A stretch of 21,221 nt of DNA from a virus. The DNA is taken from positions 1-21,221 of IMG/VR virus record IMGVR_UViG_3300021964_000669; one strand, given 5' to 3'. Each line of letters begins with the position of its first letter. The stretch's first letter is position 1. A model generated the notes under the pieces. The model did no database searches, was not told the origin of the DNA, and saw nothing but the letters and a program-made list of their open reading frames with translations. The position numbers and the translations under genes are program-made. Below are positions 5,831 to 13,529 of the stretch, one piece after another.

Positions 5831-6076
5831 ATGGCTGGTATCAAAACCACTAACTTAGAAAGAGAAAATTTAGAAGCACACGTAGATTTGTGCGCAGAGC
5901 GTTACGCTCAACTAGAGTCACGTCTTAATACGTTAGAAACCAAAGTAGAACATATTCACAACGACATAGTACATGGTCAAAAGAGTCTATCCAAAGTTAT
6001 TATCACTACAACCGGAACTATTATAGCAGGGTTGATTTCAACAGTGATTGTAATTTTAATGAAAATGCCAGGATAG
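5831..6076 (+). CDS. 81-aa coiled-coil protein with C-terminal membrane anchor (XhlA/holin-accessory-like)
   Basis: Residues 8-52 form a charged helical coiled coil (ERYAQLESRLNTLETKVEHI). Residues 54-78 are one hydrophobic span (VIITTTGTIIAGLISTVIVILM) with a very short tail. This layout is that of XhlA-type haemolysin/holin-accessory proteins, and similar MAGIKTTNLERENLEAH proteins are, as I recall, common in marine T4-like phages. It probably sits in the host inner membrane. Lysis involvement is inferred from topology only; the lysin gene at 19134 is far away. Confidence 0.75.
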   Translation: MAGIKTTNLERENLEAHVDLCAERYAQLESRLNTLETKVEHIHNDIVHGQKSLSKVIITTTGTIIAGLISTVIVILMKMPG

Positions 6077-6097
6077 GCGTATCAATTATATTAGCAT

Positions 6098-6105
6098 ATT
6101 AAATA
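6098..6105 (+). promoter_or_regulatory. Late-type promoter ATTAAATA, abutting a terminator
   Basis: By T4 spacing, initiation would be near 6111, within the 5' arm of the terminator hairpin 6107-6131. Late transcripts would therefore lack half the stem. Serves the gene at 6133. Confidence 0.5.
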
Positions 6106-6106
6106 C

Positions 6107-6131
6107 AAGGCCAATAGAAAGGCCTTTTTTT
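6107..6131 (+). terminator. Terminator directly before a start codon
   Basis: Stem AAGGCC/GGCCTT with an 8-nt A-rich loop followed by T5-7; the next gene's ATG begins at 6133, one base after the T run. It ends the 5831 unit. The only ribosome-site-like sequence for the 6133 gene (AAAGG, 6118-6122) lies in this hairpin. Confidence 0.75.
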
Positions 6132-6132
6132 A

Positions 6133-6576
6133 ATGACTGATATTCAAAAAAAACTAGACAGAGTAATAAGCAATGTACACAAAAGCCTCGCCAATGAGGA
6201 TTTTGTTATACCGCAAAAGACTGATCAAGGAATTTTGATTGGTAGCATTCTTATGGTTACAAATGGTGTGTACAAAGATTTATATCGTGCCAAATCTATG
6301 AGAAAGCTGTATGAAGGAATACATTTAAATAAATGTGCTATCAAAATGGCAAACTTACTAGCATTAGACCGTGACCAACACAGAGTTGCCCAGATCTATC
6401 AAGCAGATCAAAAATTTGGTGCCGCCCTCAAAGATTACGGCATGTTTAAAGACAAGTTTATACGTGCTAAGAAACAAAATGATGAATTTAAACAAGATTT
6501 ATATGTGGCTAGAATGCTTCATTCTAGAGATAAGTATGAATCCGCAAAGTTTCAAGCAATACGTTTGACAGTATAA
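6133..6576 (+). CDS. Unrecognised 147-aa helical protein
   Basis: Starts MTDIQKKLDRVISNVHKSL and is basic and helical throughout, with one mildly hydrophobic stretch (GILIGSILMVTNGVY) too interrupted to be a sure membrane span. The C-terminal half is a long charged helix (DYGMFKDKFIRAKKQNDEFK). Transcribed from its own late box; its ribosome site lies within a terminator hairpin. Family not recognised; late expression suggests a virion or assembly role. Confidence 0.7.
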   Translation: MTDIQKKLDRVISNVHKSLANEDFVIPQKTDQGILIGSILMVTNGVYKDLYRAKSMRKLYEGIHLNKCAIKMANLLALDRDQHRVAQIYQADQKFGAALKDYGMFKDKFIRAKKQNDEFKQDLYVARMLHSRDKYESAKFQAIRLTV

Positions 6577-6578
6577 GT

Positions 6579-6586
6579 AATAAATA
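6579..6586 (+). promoter_or_regulatory. Late-type promoter AATAAATA
   Basis: AATAAATAC directly after the stop of the 6133 gene and about 30 nt upstream of ATG 6616, which has its own ribosome site. Drives the three-gene run 6616-8261. Confidence 0.6.
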
Positions 6587-6615
6587 CATTATAAATTACT
6601 TGGGTGGAGAGTTTT

Positions 6616-7419
6616 ATGAAAACAACAGATATTTTTAAAAGAACAGATTCAAAAAAGATCAACGAAACCGTTGAAAAAGTGTTCGGTACGAAACTGAACC
6701 TAGAGTCATATAACACAGATGACTTAGAAGATATGCGTAACAAACTACGCACACAAATTTTTAACTTTAAACAAAGTGCTACGTTCAATGAAACAGTAGA
6801 AAACGAAACATATACAAAAGCACAGTGGATGCTTGATGCTGTAAATGCTGAGTTGGCTGTGCGTGAAGAAGCAGACCCAGGTATTAAAGAAGAACCCCAA
6901 GGAGAAGAAATGGAACCCCAAGTAAATGAAAGCGCAACAGACCAGGCTAGTGCCATTGTTGCCGCTAAGACAATGGTTGACAAAGTTGGCCGTTGGATTG
7001 AAGAATTAGCATCAATGGAAAATGATCAAATGCTTGACCTAAGTGACAGCATTAGAGACGAAATGGGCCTAGAAGCAAGCAAACAGTTTGTTTCAACAGT
7101 AGCACCTGCTATTGAAAGCGCATTAGATAATTTGAAACAGGCACGTGAAACTCTTGCTAGTGGTGTAAGAACACTAACTGGTGAAGAAAGCCCAACTGAT
7201 ATGTTAGGTGCTGAGCCAGAAGGTGAAACTCCAGACATGCCAGAACCAGCAGGCGATGATGAAATGAATGCTGATCCTGAAATGGATATGGGTGCTGAGC
7301 CAGAAGAAGACGACTTTGCTACAGCTGAACCGGCCGCAGGCGGCGCTGAAGAAGCAGGCAGAGCACAACGTGAATCAGTTGACCATTCGCACTCGCTACT
7401 AAGAACATTGGCTGGATAA
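6616..7419 (+). CDS. Probable virion protein, 267 aa, with acidic C-terminal tail
   Basis: Start chosen at ATG 6616, preceded by GGAGAG; the frame also opens at GTG 6604, which lacks a ribosome site. Residues 1-80 are helical (MKTTDIFKRTDSKKINETVEK... DMRNKLRTQIFNF... YTKAQWMLDAVNAELA). The middle is helical and Ala-rich. Residues from about 190 onward are an acidic, Pro/Glu/Met-rich low-complexity tail. The opening resembles, from memory, structural proteins of marine T4-like phages. Acidic tails of this kind occur in scaffold and prohead core proteins. Followed without a gap by the 7420 gene. Confidence 0.75.
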   Translation: MKTTDIFKRTDSKKINETVEKVFGTKLNLESYNTDDLEDMRNKLRTQIFNFKQSATFNETVENETYTKAQWMLDAVNAELAVREEADPGIKEEPQGEEMEPQVNESATDQASAIVAAKTMVDKVGRWIEELASMENDQMLDLSDSIRDEMGLEASKQFVSTVAPAIESALDNLKQARETLASGVRTLTGEESPTDMLGAEPEGETPDMPEPAGDDEMNADPEMDMGAEPEEDDFATAEPAAGGAEEAGRAQRESVDHSHSLLRTLAG

Positions 7420-7908
7420 ATGCGTCTTTACGAAGTTGAATACAGTAAAGAAGAACTCGCTCAACTAAGAGAAGATCTTAGAAGAGAACACCCACACCTT
7501 ACTGAAGAACAACTTGACGAAATAATTCCAGCAATCGCATTAGGTGCGGCACGACTGGGCATGGCAGCCGTTAGAGGTGCTGGCGCCCTTGCTAGAGGTG
7601 TTGGCAAAGTTGGTAGCGCAGTTGGAAGAGGCGTTGGCAAAGTAGCCAAAGGCATCGGAGGTCTTGCTAATCAAGCAGGTAAATCAGCTGTAGATTTTGG
7701 TAAGAAGCAAGTAATTAAAAAAGTTTCAAACAATTTGAGTTTAGGCGGCCGGACAGATGACTCAGGAAGCGGACAGCAAAGCGATCCAGCTGGCGAACTT
7801 GATCAGATGGCACAAGCTAATACAGAACTACAAGCAACATACCAAGCCAAAGTAAAAGAAATTGAAAAGTCACTTGGTGACATGAAAAAGAGTTTAAATT
7901 TAAAATGA
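7420..7908 (+). CDS. 162-aa protein with Gly/Ala/Val-rich repetitive core
   Basis: ATG directly follows the preceding TAA. The N-terminus MRLYEVEYSKEELAQLRED is helical and charged. Residues 43-90 are an unusual low-complexity run in which GVGK, GRG, GAG and AKG units alternate at 3-4-residue spacing, giving a cationic, helical or membrane-active surface. The tail is Ser/Asp/Gln-rich then helical. The MRLYE start is shared with other genes here (3626, 7905) and recalls T4 capsid-targeting peptides. An internal virion protein that interacts with DNA or membranes is a reasonable guess. No known family. Confidence 0.7.
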   Translation: MRLYEVEYSKEELAQLREDLRREHPHLTEEQLDEIIPAIALGAARLGMAAVRGAGALARGVGKVGSAVGRGVGKVAKGIGGLANQAGKSAVDFGKKQVIKKVSNNLSLGGRTDDSGSGQQSDPAGELDQMAQANTELQATYQAKVKEIEKSLGDMKKSLNLK

Positions 7909-8261
7909 GAATTTACGAAATAGATCAAACCAATGTTGAAGCATTAGCAATTATTTTTAAAACTCTTATTGGGCGTTCTAGAAGTAAATCTCAACCAGCG
8001 AAGTTTAATTGGCAAGGCATCAATACACTCCTTCAAAAAACAAATCAAGAACCACTTGACTACGAAACGTTTGATGCTTTATATAACAGTAGTCAACTTA
8101 TTCAATCATTAGTAAAAGACTATAATAGTGATGGCATTGAGCTTGATGTCCCTGGCGCACCAGATAGTGACAGTCAGCAAGCCAAAACAGATAGCGAAAA
8201 AGCACAAGACAATGTTAATAAAACTGCCGCCAGTGCGGCCATGAACAACATTTCTTCTTGA
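7905..8261 (+). CDS. Unrecognised 118-aa protein
   Basis: Coupled through ATGA to the preceding gene. Starts MRIYEIDQTN, like its neighbour, then a helical region (EALAIIFKTLIGRSRSK) and a globular middle. The last 35 residues are polar and disordered (DSDSQQAKTDSEKAQDNVNK). The stop lies four bases after the TTGACA of the next promoter begins. Probably a late virion-associated protein by context; no family recognised. Confidence 0.7.
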   Translation: MRIYEIDQTNVEALAIIFKTLIGRSRSKSQPAKFNWQGINTLLQKTNQEPLDYETFDALYNSSQLIQSLVKDYNSDGIELDVPGAPDSDSQQAKTDSEKAQDNVNKTAASAAMNNISS

Positions 8262-8315
8262 CAAATCCAATAAATTAGTATACAATGTATTAAGACTGTG
8301 AATTTACGCACAGTC
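8258..8315 (+). promoter_or_regulatory. Sigma70-type promoter with a 5' hairpin
   Basis: TTGACA (8258-8263), 17-nt spacer, TACAAT (8281-8286). Predicted start near 8293, immediately followed by a perfect 7-bp hairpin GACTGTG/CACAGTC (8294-8300/8309-8315). No late box is present, suggesting early expression of the nuclease gene at 8330. Confidence 0.7.
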
Positions 8316-8329
8316 GTTTGGAAAAAATA

Positions 8330-9028
8330 ATGAATGAATTAGAAATAAGCCCTCCACCGTTTGTGGAAAAAATTAAGTATCACGAATGTAAGCAGATCAA
8401 CGATCCAGTAACCCGTAAGCGAGTCTACTTAACTCCGGACGGAGAGAAAACTCCTTCAGTAACAACAGTTCTTAGTTCCACAAAAGACATGACACATTTA
8501 CTCGAATGGAGAAAGCGTGTGGGAGAAGAAAATGCCAAACGAATTACTACAGAAGCCGCAGGTGTTGGTACAGCTATGCACGCTAACCTAGAACGCTTTG
8601 TCGTAGGCGAACAAAGACAGCCAGGAAATAATCCTGTACATGTACAAGCAAATAAAATGGCTACTGTAATCATTGAGAATGCTTTATGCGATGTTGATGA
8701 AATATGGAGTATGGAACAAAGTTTATACTATCCTGGACTATACTCAGGCACAACAGATCTTGTAGGACAATACAAAGGTAATCCTGCTATTATGGATTAC
8801 AAACAGACCAATAAGCCAAAGAAAGCTGAATGGGTAGAAGATTACTATCTACAACTTATGGCCTATGCTTTAGCACACAACGAAGTATACGGCACAGAAA
8901 TACGTGAAGGGCACATTTTTATGTGTAGTCGAGACCTACAATATCAACAGTTTGATTTAACACCAGACAACTGGAACAAATACGAGGATATGTGGCTAGC
9001 CAAGCTCGAAGAATACTATAAATTATAG
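8330..9028 (+). CDS. PD-(D/E)XK exonuclease, RecB/Cas4-like
   Basis: Start set at ATG 8330 (an in-frame TTG at 8318 is less likely). The 232-aa protein shows the ordered motifs of RecB-type nucleases: a helix with H84 (TAMHANLERF), acid E129, GTTDLVG with D143, AIMDYKQT with D156 and K158, and YLQLMAYA with Q175 and Y179. These make a two-metal nuclease site. Cas4-type cysteines are not present, so no Fe-S cluster is expected. Marine T4-like phages commonly carry a nuclease of this size, presumably for DNA processing or host DNA degradation. Unlike its neighbours it has a sigma70-type promoter and probably acts early. Confidence 0.85.
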   Translation: MNELEISPPPFVEKIKYHECKQINDPVTRKRVYLTPDGEKTPSVTTVLSSTKDMTHLLEWRKRVGEENAKRITTEAAGVGTAMHANLERFVVGEQRQPGNNPVHVQANKMATVIIENALCDVDEIWSMEQSLYYPGLYSGTTDLVGQYKGNPAIMDYKQTNKPKKAEWVEDYYLQLMAYALAHNEVYGTEIREGHIFMCSRDLQYQQFDLTPDNWNKYEDMWLAKLEEYYKL

Positions 9029-9038
9029 TATTGCTTCA

Positions 9039-9046
9039 GATAAATA
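9039..9046 (+). promoter_or_regulatory. Late-type promoter GATAAATA
   Basis: GATAAATAA about 27 nt upstream of the GTG start of the tailspike gene, which has an AGGAG ribosome site. Confidence 0.6.
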
Positions 9047-9072
9047 ACTTTATATAAGTTTAGGAGACGAAC

Positions 9073-10641
9073 GTGGCAGTAGTGCAAATCAGCAAAATCC
9101 AGGTACGCAGAGGTCGCAAACAAGGCGAGGCAGGCGTTCCACAACTTTCAAGTGGCGAACTAGCTTGGGCAGTAGACACACAAGAGCTTTACATTGGTAA
9201 TGGCAGTGTACAAGAAGGTGCTCCTGCTGTAGGTAACAGTAAAGTACTTACTGAGCATGACAACTTACTAGACCTAATTGAAAGTTATAGATTTGCTAGA
9301 AACGATGCCAGCATTACTAAAAGTGTTTTTAGAACATTACAGTCAAAACTAGATGACCGTGTTAATGTAAAGGACTTTGGTGCTGTAGGCGATGGTATCG
9401 CAGACGACACACAAGCGTTTCAAAATGCTGTAGATGAACTGTTTAGAAACTCCGACGCTGAATTCCGTAAACAGCTTTTTATTCCAACAGGACACTATCT
9501 AATAGCAAACGACTTGGTTATTCCAAGTTTTGCTTTGCTTGAAGGCGAATCACAGGTAGGAGCAGTTATTATTGTTAACGACTCTAGCATTAGTGTAACA
9601 TCAAGTAATGGAACAGCACCTATCAATTGGCAATCCACTGATAGACCTCAGAACATTATTATTGACAGATTAACTTTTAGATTTACAACTGGACACTTTA
9701 ATATTTCAGGACTTAAAGATAGTAAGTTTAATAGAGTAACATTTGAAGGACCTCATACAACCAACCAAGATGTTTCCGACGCACCAGTCACGGATGCCAT
9801 GGTGTTCATGAGCAATTCAAACAATGTTGGTACTACACTTTCAGGACTTGAATTTACTGATTGTAGATTCCAAAATGCCTATAGAGCATTTAACTTTACA
9901 CAAACAAACGCACTAAGCTGTAATCTTACAATTAACGATAGTGAATTCCATAATTTGTATTATGCGATTGAAGTAAATGGTGTAACTGGTCAAACATGTA
10001 ATTGGAATATCGATCATAATACTTTCCAAGAAGTAGTAGGTTCAGTTCTACAAGCCGACTATGGTGAAGGATTTAAGTTTGTACAAAACAAAATTATAAA
10101 CTGTGGTAATGATGTTAATCAGGTTACTGACCCAGAAAGAAGTATTATTATATTTGGCGAATACGGAAACAATGTGGTTGTTAATAATAGTTTTGATAGA
10201 CAGAAACTAGCTTATTCACAAGTGTTAACTAACGATGAAAGAGTACATTATCCAGAAGTTCTAAACGCCGCAATAGTAACAACTAACGATCAAATTAAAC
10301 AGAGTTTGTATGTTAACTTTTCGCCAACTGGGCTTGCTATGTTCTCAGCATTAAATAGACTAACAAAAATTGATTACATTGTTGACTTCCAAAATGGAAG
10401 CTCAAGAAGTGGAACAATGATTATCTCTAACGGAGATAATCTTTTAAACCCAACCATTACGGATAGGTATATTACAACTAACAATGGCGACGCTAATGTA
10501 GAATCATTAGAGTTTAGCATTAGACTAGTTGATAGGAGCGACTCAACAGCAGGAAGTGAAACAATGATATTAGATTACATTAATCCAGACGCTGGCGTTA
10601 ATCCTGATACTATTTCTTACTTTGTTAGTTACGGTGTTTGA
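9073..10641 (+). CDS. Tailspike/tail-fibre protein with pectate-lyase-like beta-helix
   Basis: GTG start with AGGAG upstream. Residues 5-43 match the short N-terminal domain seen in many phage fibres (Mtd-type): Q.RRG with LSSGELAWAVDTQELYIGNG. Residues 97-121 (VKDFGAVGDGIADDTQAFQNAVD) are the signature opening of the pectate_lyase_3/tailspike beta-helix domain. It is followed by about 250 residues of repeated short strands rich in Asn and Ile/Val (FTDCRFQNAYRAFNF). The C-terminal 150 residues are a separate beta-rich domain. It should attach to the baseplate or neck and bind, perhaps cleave, a host surface glycan; catalytic acids cannot be assigned by eye. Late gene. Confidence 0.88.
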   Translation: MAVVQISKIQVRRGRKQGEAGVPQLSSGELAWAVDTQELYIGNGSVQEGAPAVGNSKVLTEHDNLLDLIESYRFARNDASITKSVFRTLQSKLDDRVNVKDFGAVGDGIADDTQAFQNAVDELFRNSDAEFRKQLFIPTGHYLIANDLVIPSFALLEGESQVGAVIIVNDSSISVTSSNGTAPINWQSTDRPQNIIIDRLTFRFTTGHFNISGLKDSKFNRVTFEGPHTTNQDVSDAPVTDAMVFMSNSNNVGTTLSGLEFTDCRFQNAYRAFNFTQTNALSCNLTINDSEFHNLYYAIEVNGVTGQTCNWNIDHNTFQEVVGSVLQADYGEGFKFVQNKIINCGNDVNQVTDPERSIIIFGEYGNNVVVNNSFDRQKLAYSQVLTNDERVHYPEVLNAAIVTTNDQIKQSLYVNFSPTGLAMFSALNRLTKIDYIVDFQNGSSRSGTMIISNGDNLLNPTITDRYITTNNGDANVESLEFSIRLVDRSDSTAGSETMILDYINPDAGVNPDTISYFVSYGV

Positions 10642-11062
10642 TCTTAAGACTGAAGATAGATTACAAGCATGGCGAGACTTTCGCGACACACTTGAAACGT
10701 CTCAAAACCCACTAGAAGATGTTGCCCGGTTCTGGGCAAAGACTCCATACAACTCTAAAGTGTTAGACCCATACTACGTTGCTTCATGGCCTGACCCTTG
10801 GAAATTGGTAATCAACAACCACTATGATCTTCTTGCTATTACCTTAGGAATGTGTTATACTTTAACTTTAACTGCTCGCTTTAAGGAGACGAAATGCGAA
10901 ATATATACGTCAGTAGAAGCAAAAGAAGAACCTAGATATATGTGTGTTGTAGATGAAAAGCATGTATTAAACTTGTATCACGGTGCTGTTACTACTGTAG
11001 ATAAAATCCCCCCAAGTGCTATTTTACTTTGGGATAGTAATAAACAATCAGAAGTAAAGTAA
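10634..11062 (+). CDS. Conserved hypothetical T4-like phage protein, 142 aa
   Basis: Starts within the end of the tailspike gene; GTG 10634 is used here, with TTG 10622 as an alternative, and neither has a clear ribosome site. Motifs RLQAWRDFRDTLE, VARFWAKTPY, LDPYYVASWPDPWKLV and LLAITLGMCYTLTL recall a conserved protein of marine T4-like phages and cyanophages. Soluble, mixed alpha/beta, with a KHVLNLYHGAV strand region. Overlap with the tailspike suggests coupled translation and possibly a role in fibre assembly or attachment, though that is inferred from position only. Confidence 0.75.
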   Translation: MFDLKTEDRLQAWRDFRDTLETSQNPLEDVARFWAKTPYNSKVLDPYYVASWPDPWKLVINNHYDLLAITLGMCYTLTLTARFKETKCEIYTSVEAKEEPRYMCVVDEKHVLNLYHGAVTTVDKIPPSAILLWDSNKQSEVK

Positions 11063-11077
11063 TATATTGGTGTTACA

Positions 11078-11085
11078 ATTAAATA
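11078..11085 (+). promoter_or_regulatory. Late-type promoter ATTAAATA before nrdA
   Basis: ATTAAATAC lies 33 nt upstream of the nrdA ATG, which has AAAGGAAAGAG in front. A late-type box before a nucleotide-metabolism gene is unexpected, as T4 transcribes nrd genes early/middle. Confidence 0.45.
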
Positions 11086-11118
11086 CTTCACGTTAGAATT
11101 TAAAAGGAAAGAGATAAA

Positions 11119-13497
11119 ATGAATCAAACTAAAGAAATCCTGATCGGTAAGCGAGATGGAAGGAAAGAGAAGTTGGATCTAGATAAGATTCACTTCGTGG
11201 TAGAAGAAGCCTGTAATGGCCTGTCGGGTGTAAGTGCTTCACAAATTGAAATGAACGCAGACCTTCAATTTTATGATGGTATGAGTACAGACGAAATCCA
11301 GAACATTCTTATTCGATCGGCAAACGATCTTATTTCTTTAGAAAATCCAAATTACCAATATGCGGCATCTCGCTTGTTGCTTTACGGATTACACAAACAA
11401 GTATACGGTCGCTATGACCATCTAACTCTTTCTGAAATTATTGATATGAATATTAAACGTGGCGTGTATGATTCAGCAATCCGCGAGAAGTATTCCGAAA
11501 CTGAACTTAAGAAAATGAACACATGGATCAAGCATGATCGTAATGAAGAATTTACGTATGCTGGGTTGCGTCAAGTGGTTGATAAGTATTTGTGTCAGGA
11601 TCGTTCTAACGGCGACATGTTTGAAACTCCGCAGTTTATGTATATGATGATTGCGGCAACACTATTTGCTGAATATCCAAAGGAGACACGTTTAACATAC
11701 GTGAAAAAATATTATGACGCGACCTCACTTTTTAAGATCAACATTCCTACCCCTGTCATGGCAGGAGTGCGTACTCCTATTCGTCAGTTTGCCAGTTGTG
11801 TTCTTGTTGATGTGGACGATACTCTTCCTAGTATCTTTAGCAGTAATAGTGCAATCGGTTACTACATTGCTCAAAGGGCAGGAATTGGAATCAACTCGGG
11901 ACGAGTACGAGCAATTAATTCTAAAATCAGGGGAGGAGAAGTAGCACACACAGGTGTGATTCCTTTCCTAAAAGTGTATGAATCAACTGTAAGAAGTTGT
12001 ACACAAAATGGTGTACGTGGAGGCAGTGCTACTACGCATTTCCCATTATGGCATTATGAAATTGAAGACATCCTAGTACTAAAAAACAACAAAGGTACAG
12101 AAGACAATCGTGTTCGTAAGTTAGACTATTCAATTCAACTTAACAAGTTGATGTACGAAAGGTTGTTAAGCGGTGGAGAAATTACTCTTTTCTCGCCACA
12201 TGATGTTCCAGGATTGTATGAAGCATTCTACGCAGACCAAGACAAGTTTAAAGAATTGTATGAACAGTACGAACGCAAAACATCAATCCGTAAAAAGAAA
12301 ATTAACGCACAGACACTGTTTGGTGCGTTGCTAAAAGAAAGAGCAGAAACAGGCCGCATTTACATCATGAATGTGGATCACTGTAATACACACAGCTCAT
12401 TTAAAGATCCTGTGTATATGAGTAATCTCTGTCAAGAAATTACACTGCCAACCAAACCCATTCAACACATTGATGATGAGGATGGAGAAATTGCTCTTTG
12501 TATCTTAAGTGCTATCAACGTAGGTGGACTAACACTTAATAAAGAGAGTGCTGAACTTGAAGAACTATGTGATCTAGCCGTTAGAGCACTTGAGGAAATC
12601 ATTGAGTATCAAGGTTATCCTGTCAAGGCCGCAGAGAAATCTACAAAGGCTCGACGTTCATTAGGAATTGGCTACATAGGTCTAGCACACTTCCTAGCTA
12701 AACATCACGTGAAGTACAGCGATCAAGAGGCTTGGAAACTTGTCCACGACCTAACTGAAAGTTTCCAATATTATTTGTTAAAAGCATCAAACAATCTTGC
12801 TAAAGAACGTGGTGCGTGTACAGCATTTGATCGCACTAAATATGCGGACGGCATTCTTCCAGTTGATACGTACAAAGAAGATGTTGACAGCATTGTAGGT
12901 AAAAAACTTAATCATGATTGGTCTTCTCTTAGAAAAGATATCAAAGAACATGGCTTACGGCACAGTACATTGTCGGCACAAATGCCATCGGAGAGCAGTT
13001 CCGTTGTGTCAAACGCAACTAATGGAATTGAGCCACCTAGAGGATACTTGTCCGTTAAGAAGTCAAAGAAAGGGCCTCTTAAACAGATTGTTCCGGGCTA
13101 TCAACAACTAAAGAATTTTTATACACTATTATGGGACATGCCTAGTAACGAAGGCTACATCAACATTGTCGCAGTAATGCAGAAGTTCTTTGACCAAGCA
13201 ATTAGTGGTAACTGGAGTTATAATCCTACACACTTTGAAAACAACGAAGTTCCAATGAGTATTATGATGAAAGACATGTTAACAACTTACAAGATGGGTT
13301 GGAAAACTAGTTACTATCAAAACACTTATGACTTTAAAGGTCAAGAAGATGATTTGGAGAACGCACAGGTTGACAATCAGCAAGAAGATGTTAAACTAAA
13401 TGGTATGAATGGACACGCAAATGGTGTGAATGGTCATTCACAAACTGAAACACCTGAAGCACTAGACGATGAGCATTGTGATGCTTGTGCTATATAG
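11119..13497 (+). CDS. nrdA: Ribonucleoside-diphosphate reductase class Ia, alpha subunit
   Basis: A 792-aa enzyme that reduces ribonucleoside diphosphates to deoxynucleotides for phage DNA synthesis. An ATP-cone region lies at residues 5-93 (ILIGKRDGRKEKLDLDKIHFVV). The catalytic site is intact: C227 (ASC), N436-L-C438-Q-E440 (thiyl-radical Cys and Glu) and C461, with the PSESSS...TNGIEPPR phosphate-binding loop. Y732-Y733 serve radical transfer. The C-terminal shuttle pair C787/C790 (CDAC) accepts electrons from glutaredoxin, encoded nearby. Just before it is an unusual Asn/Gly/His linker (NGMNGHANGVNGHS). No intein or intron is present. Followed closely by nrdB. Confidence 0.97.
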   Translation: MNQTKEILIGKRDGRKEKLDLDKIHFVVEEACNGLSGVSASQIEMNADLQFYDGMSTDEIQNILIRSANDLISLENPNYQYAASRLLLYGLHKQVYGRYDHLTLSEIIDMNIKRGVYDSAIREKYSETELKKMNTWIKHDRNEEFTYAGLRQVVDKYLCQDRSNGDMFETPQFMYMMIAATLFAEYPKETRLTYVKKYYDATSLFKINIPTPVMAGVRTPIRQFASCVLVDVDDTLPSIFSSNSAIGYYIAQRAGIGINSGRVRAINSKIRGGEVAHTGVIPFLKVYESTVRSCTQNGVRGGSATTHFPLWHYEIEDILVLKNNKGTEDNRVRKLDYSIQLNKLMYERLLSGGEITLFSPHDVPGLYEAFYADQDKFKELYEQYERKTSIRKKKINAQTLFGALLKERAETGRIYIMNVDHCNTHSSFKDPVYMSNLCQEITLPTKPIQHIDDEDGEIALCILSAINVGGLTLNKESAELEELCDLAVRALEEIIEYQGYPVKAAEKSTKARRSLGIGYIGLAHFLAKHHVKYSDQEAWKLVHDLTESFQYYLLKASNNLAKERGACTAFDRTKYADGILPVDTYKEDVDSIVGKKLNHDWSSLRKDIKEHGLRHSTLSAQMPSESSSVVSNATNGIEPPRGYLSVKKSKKGPLKQIVPGYQQLKNFYTLLWDMPSNEGYINIVAVMQKFFDQAISGNWSYNPTHFENNEVPMSIMMKDMLTTYKMGWKTSYYQNTYDFKGQEDDLENAQVDNQQEDVKLNGMNGHANGVNGHSQTETPEALDDEHCDACAI

Positions 13498-13529
13498 GAA
13501 TTATGAAGAGAGAAGGTAATCAAAAAAGA

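Noticed and set aside
7546-7700. The Gly/Ala/Val-rich core of the 7420 gene as a holin span
   Set aside because: It is interrupted by regularly spaced basic residues and lacks a continuous hydrophobic stretch of about 20 residues.
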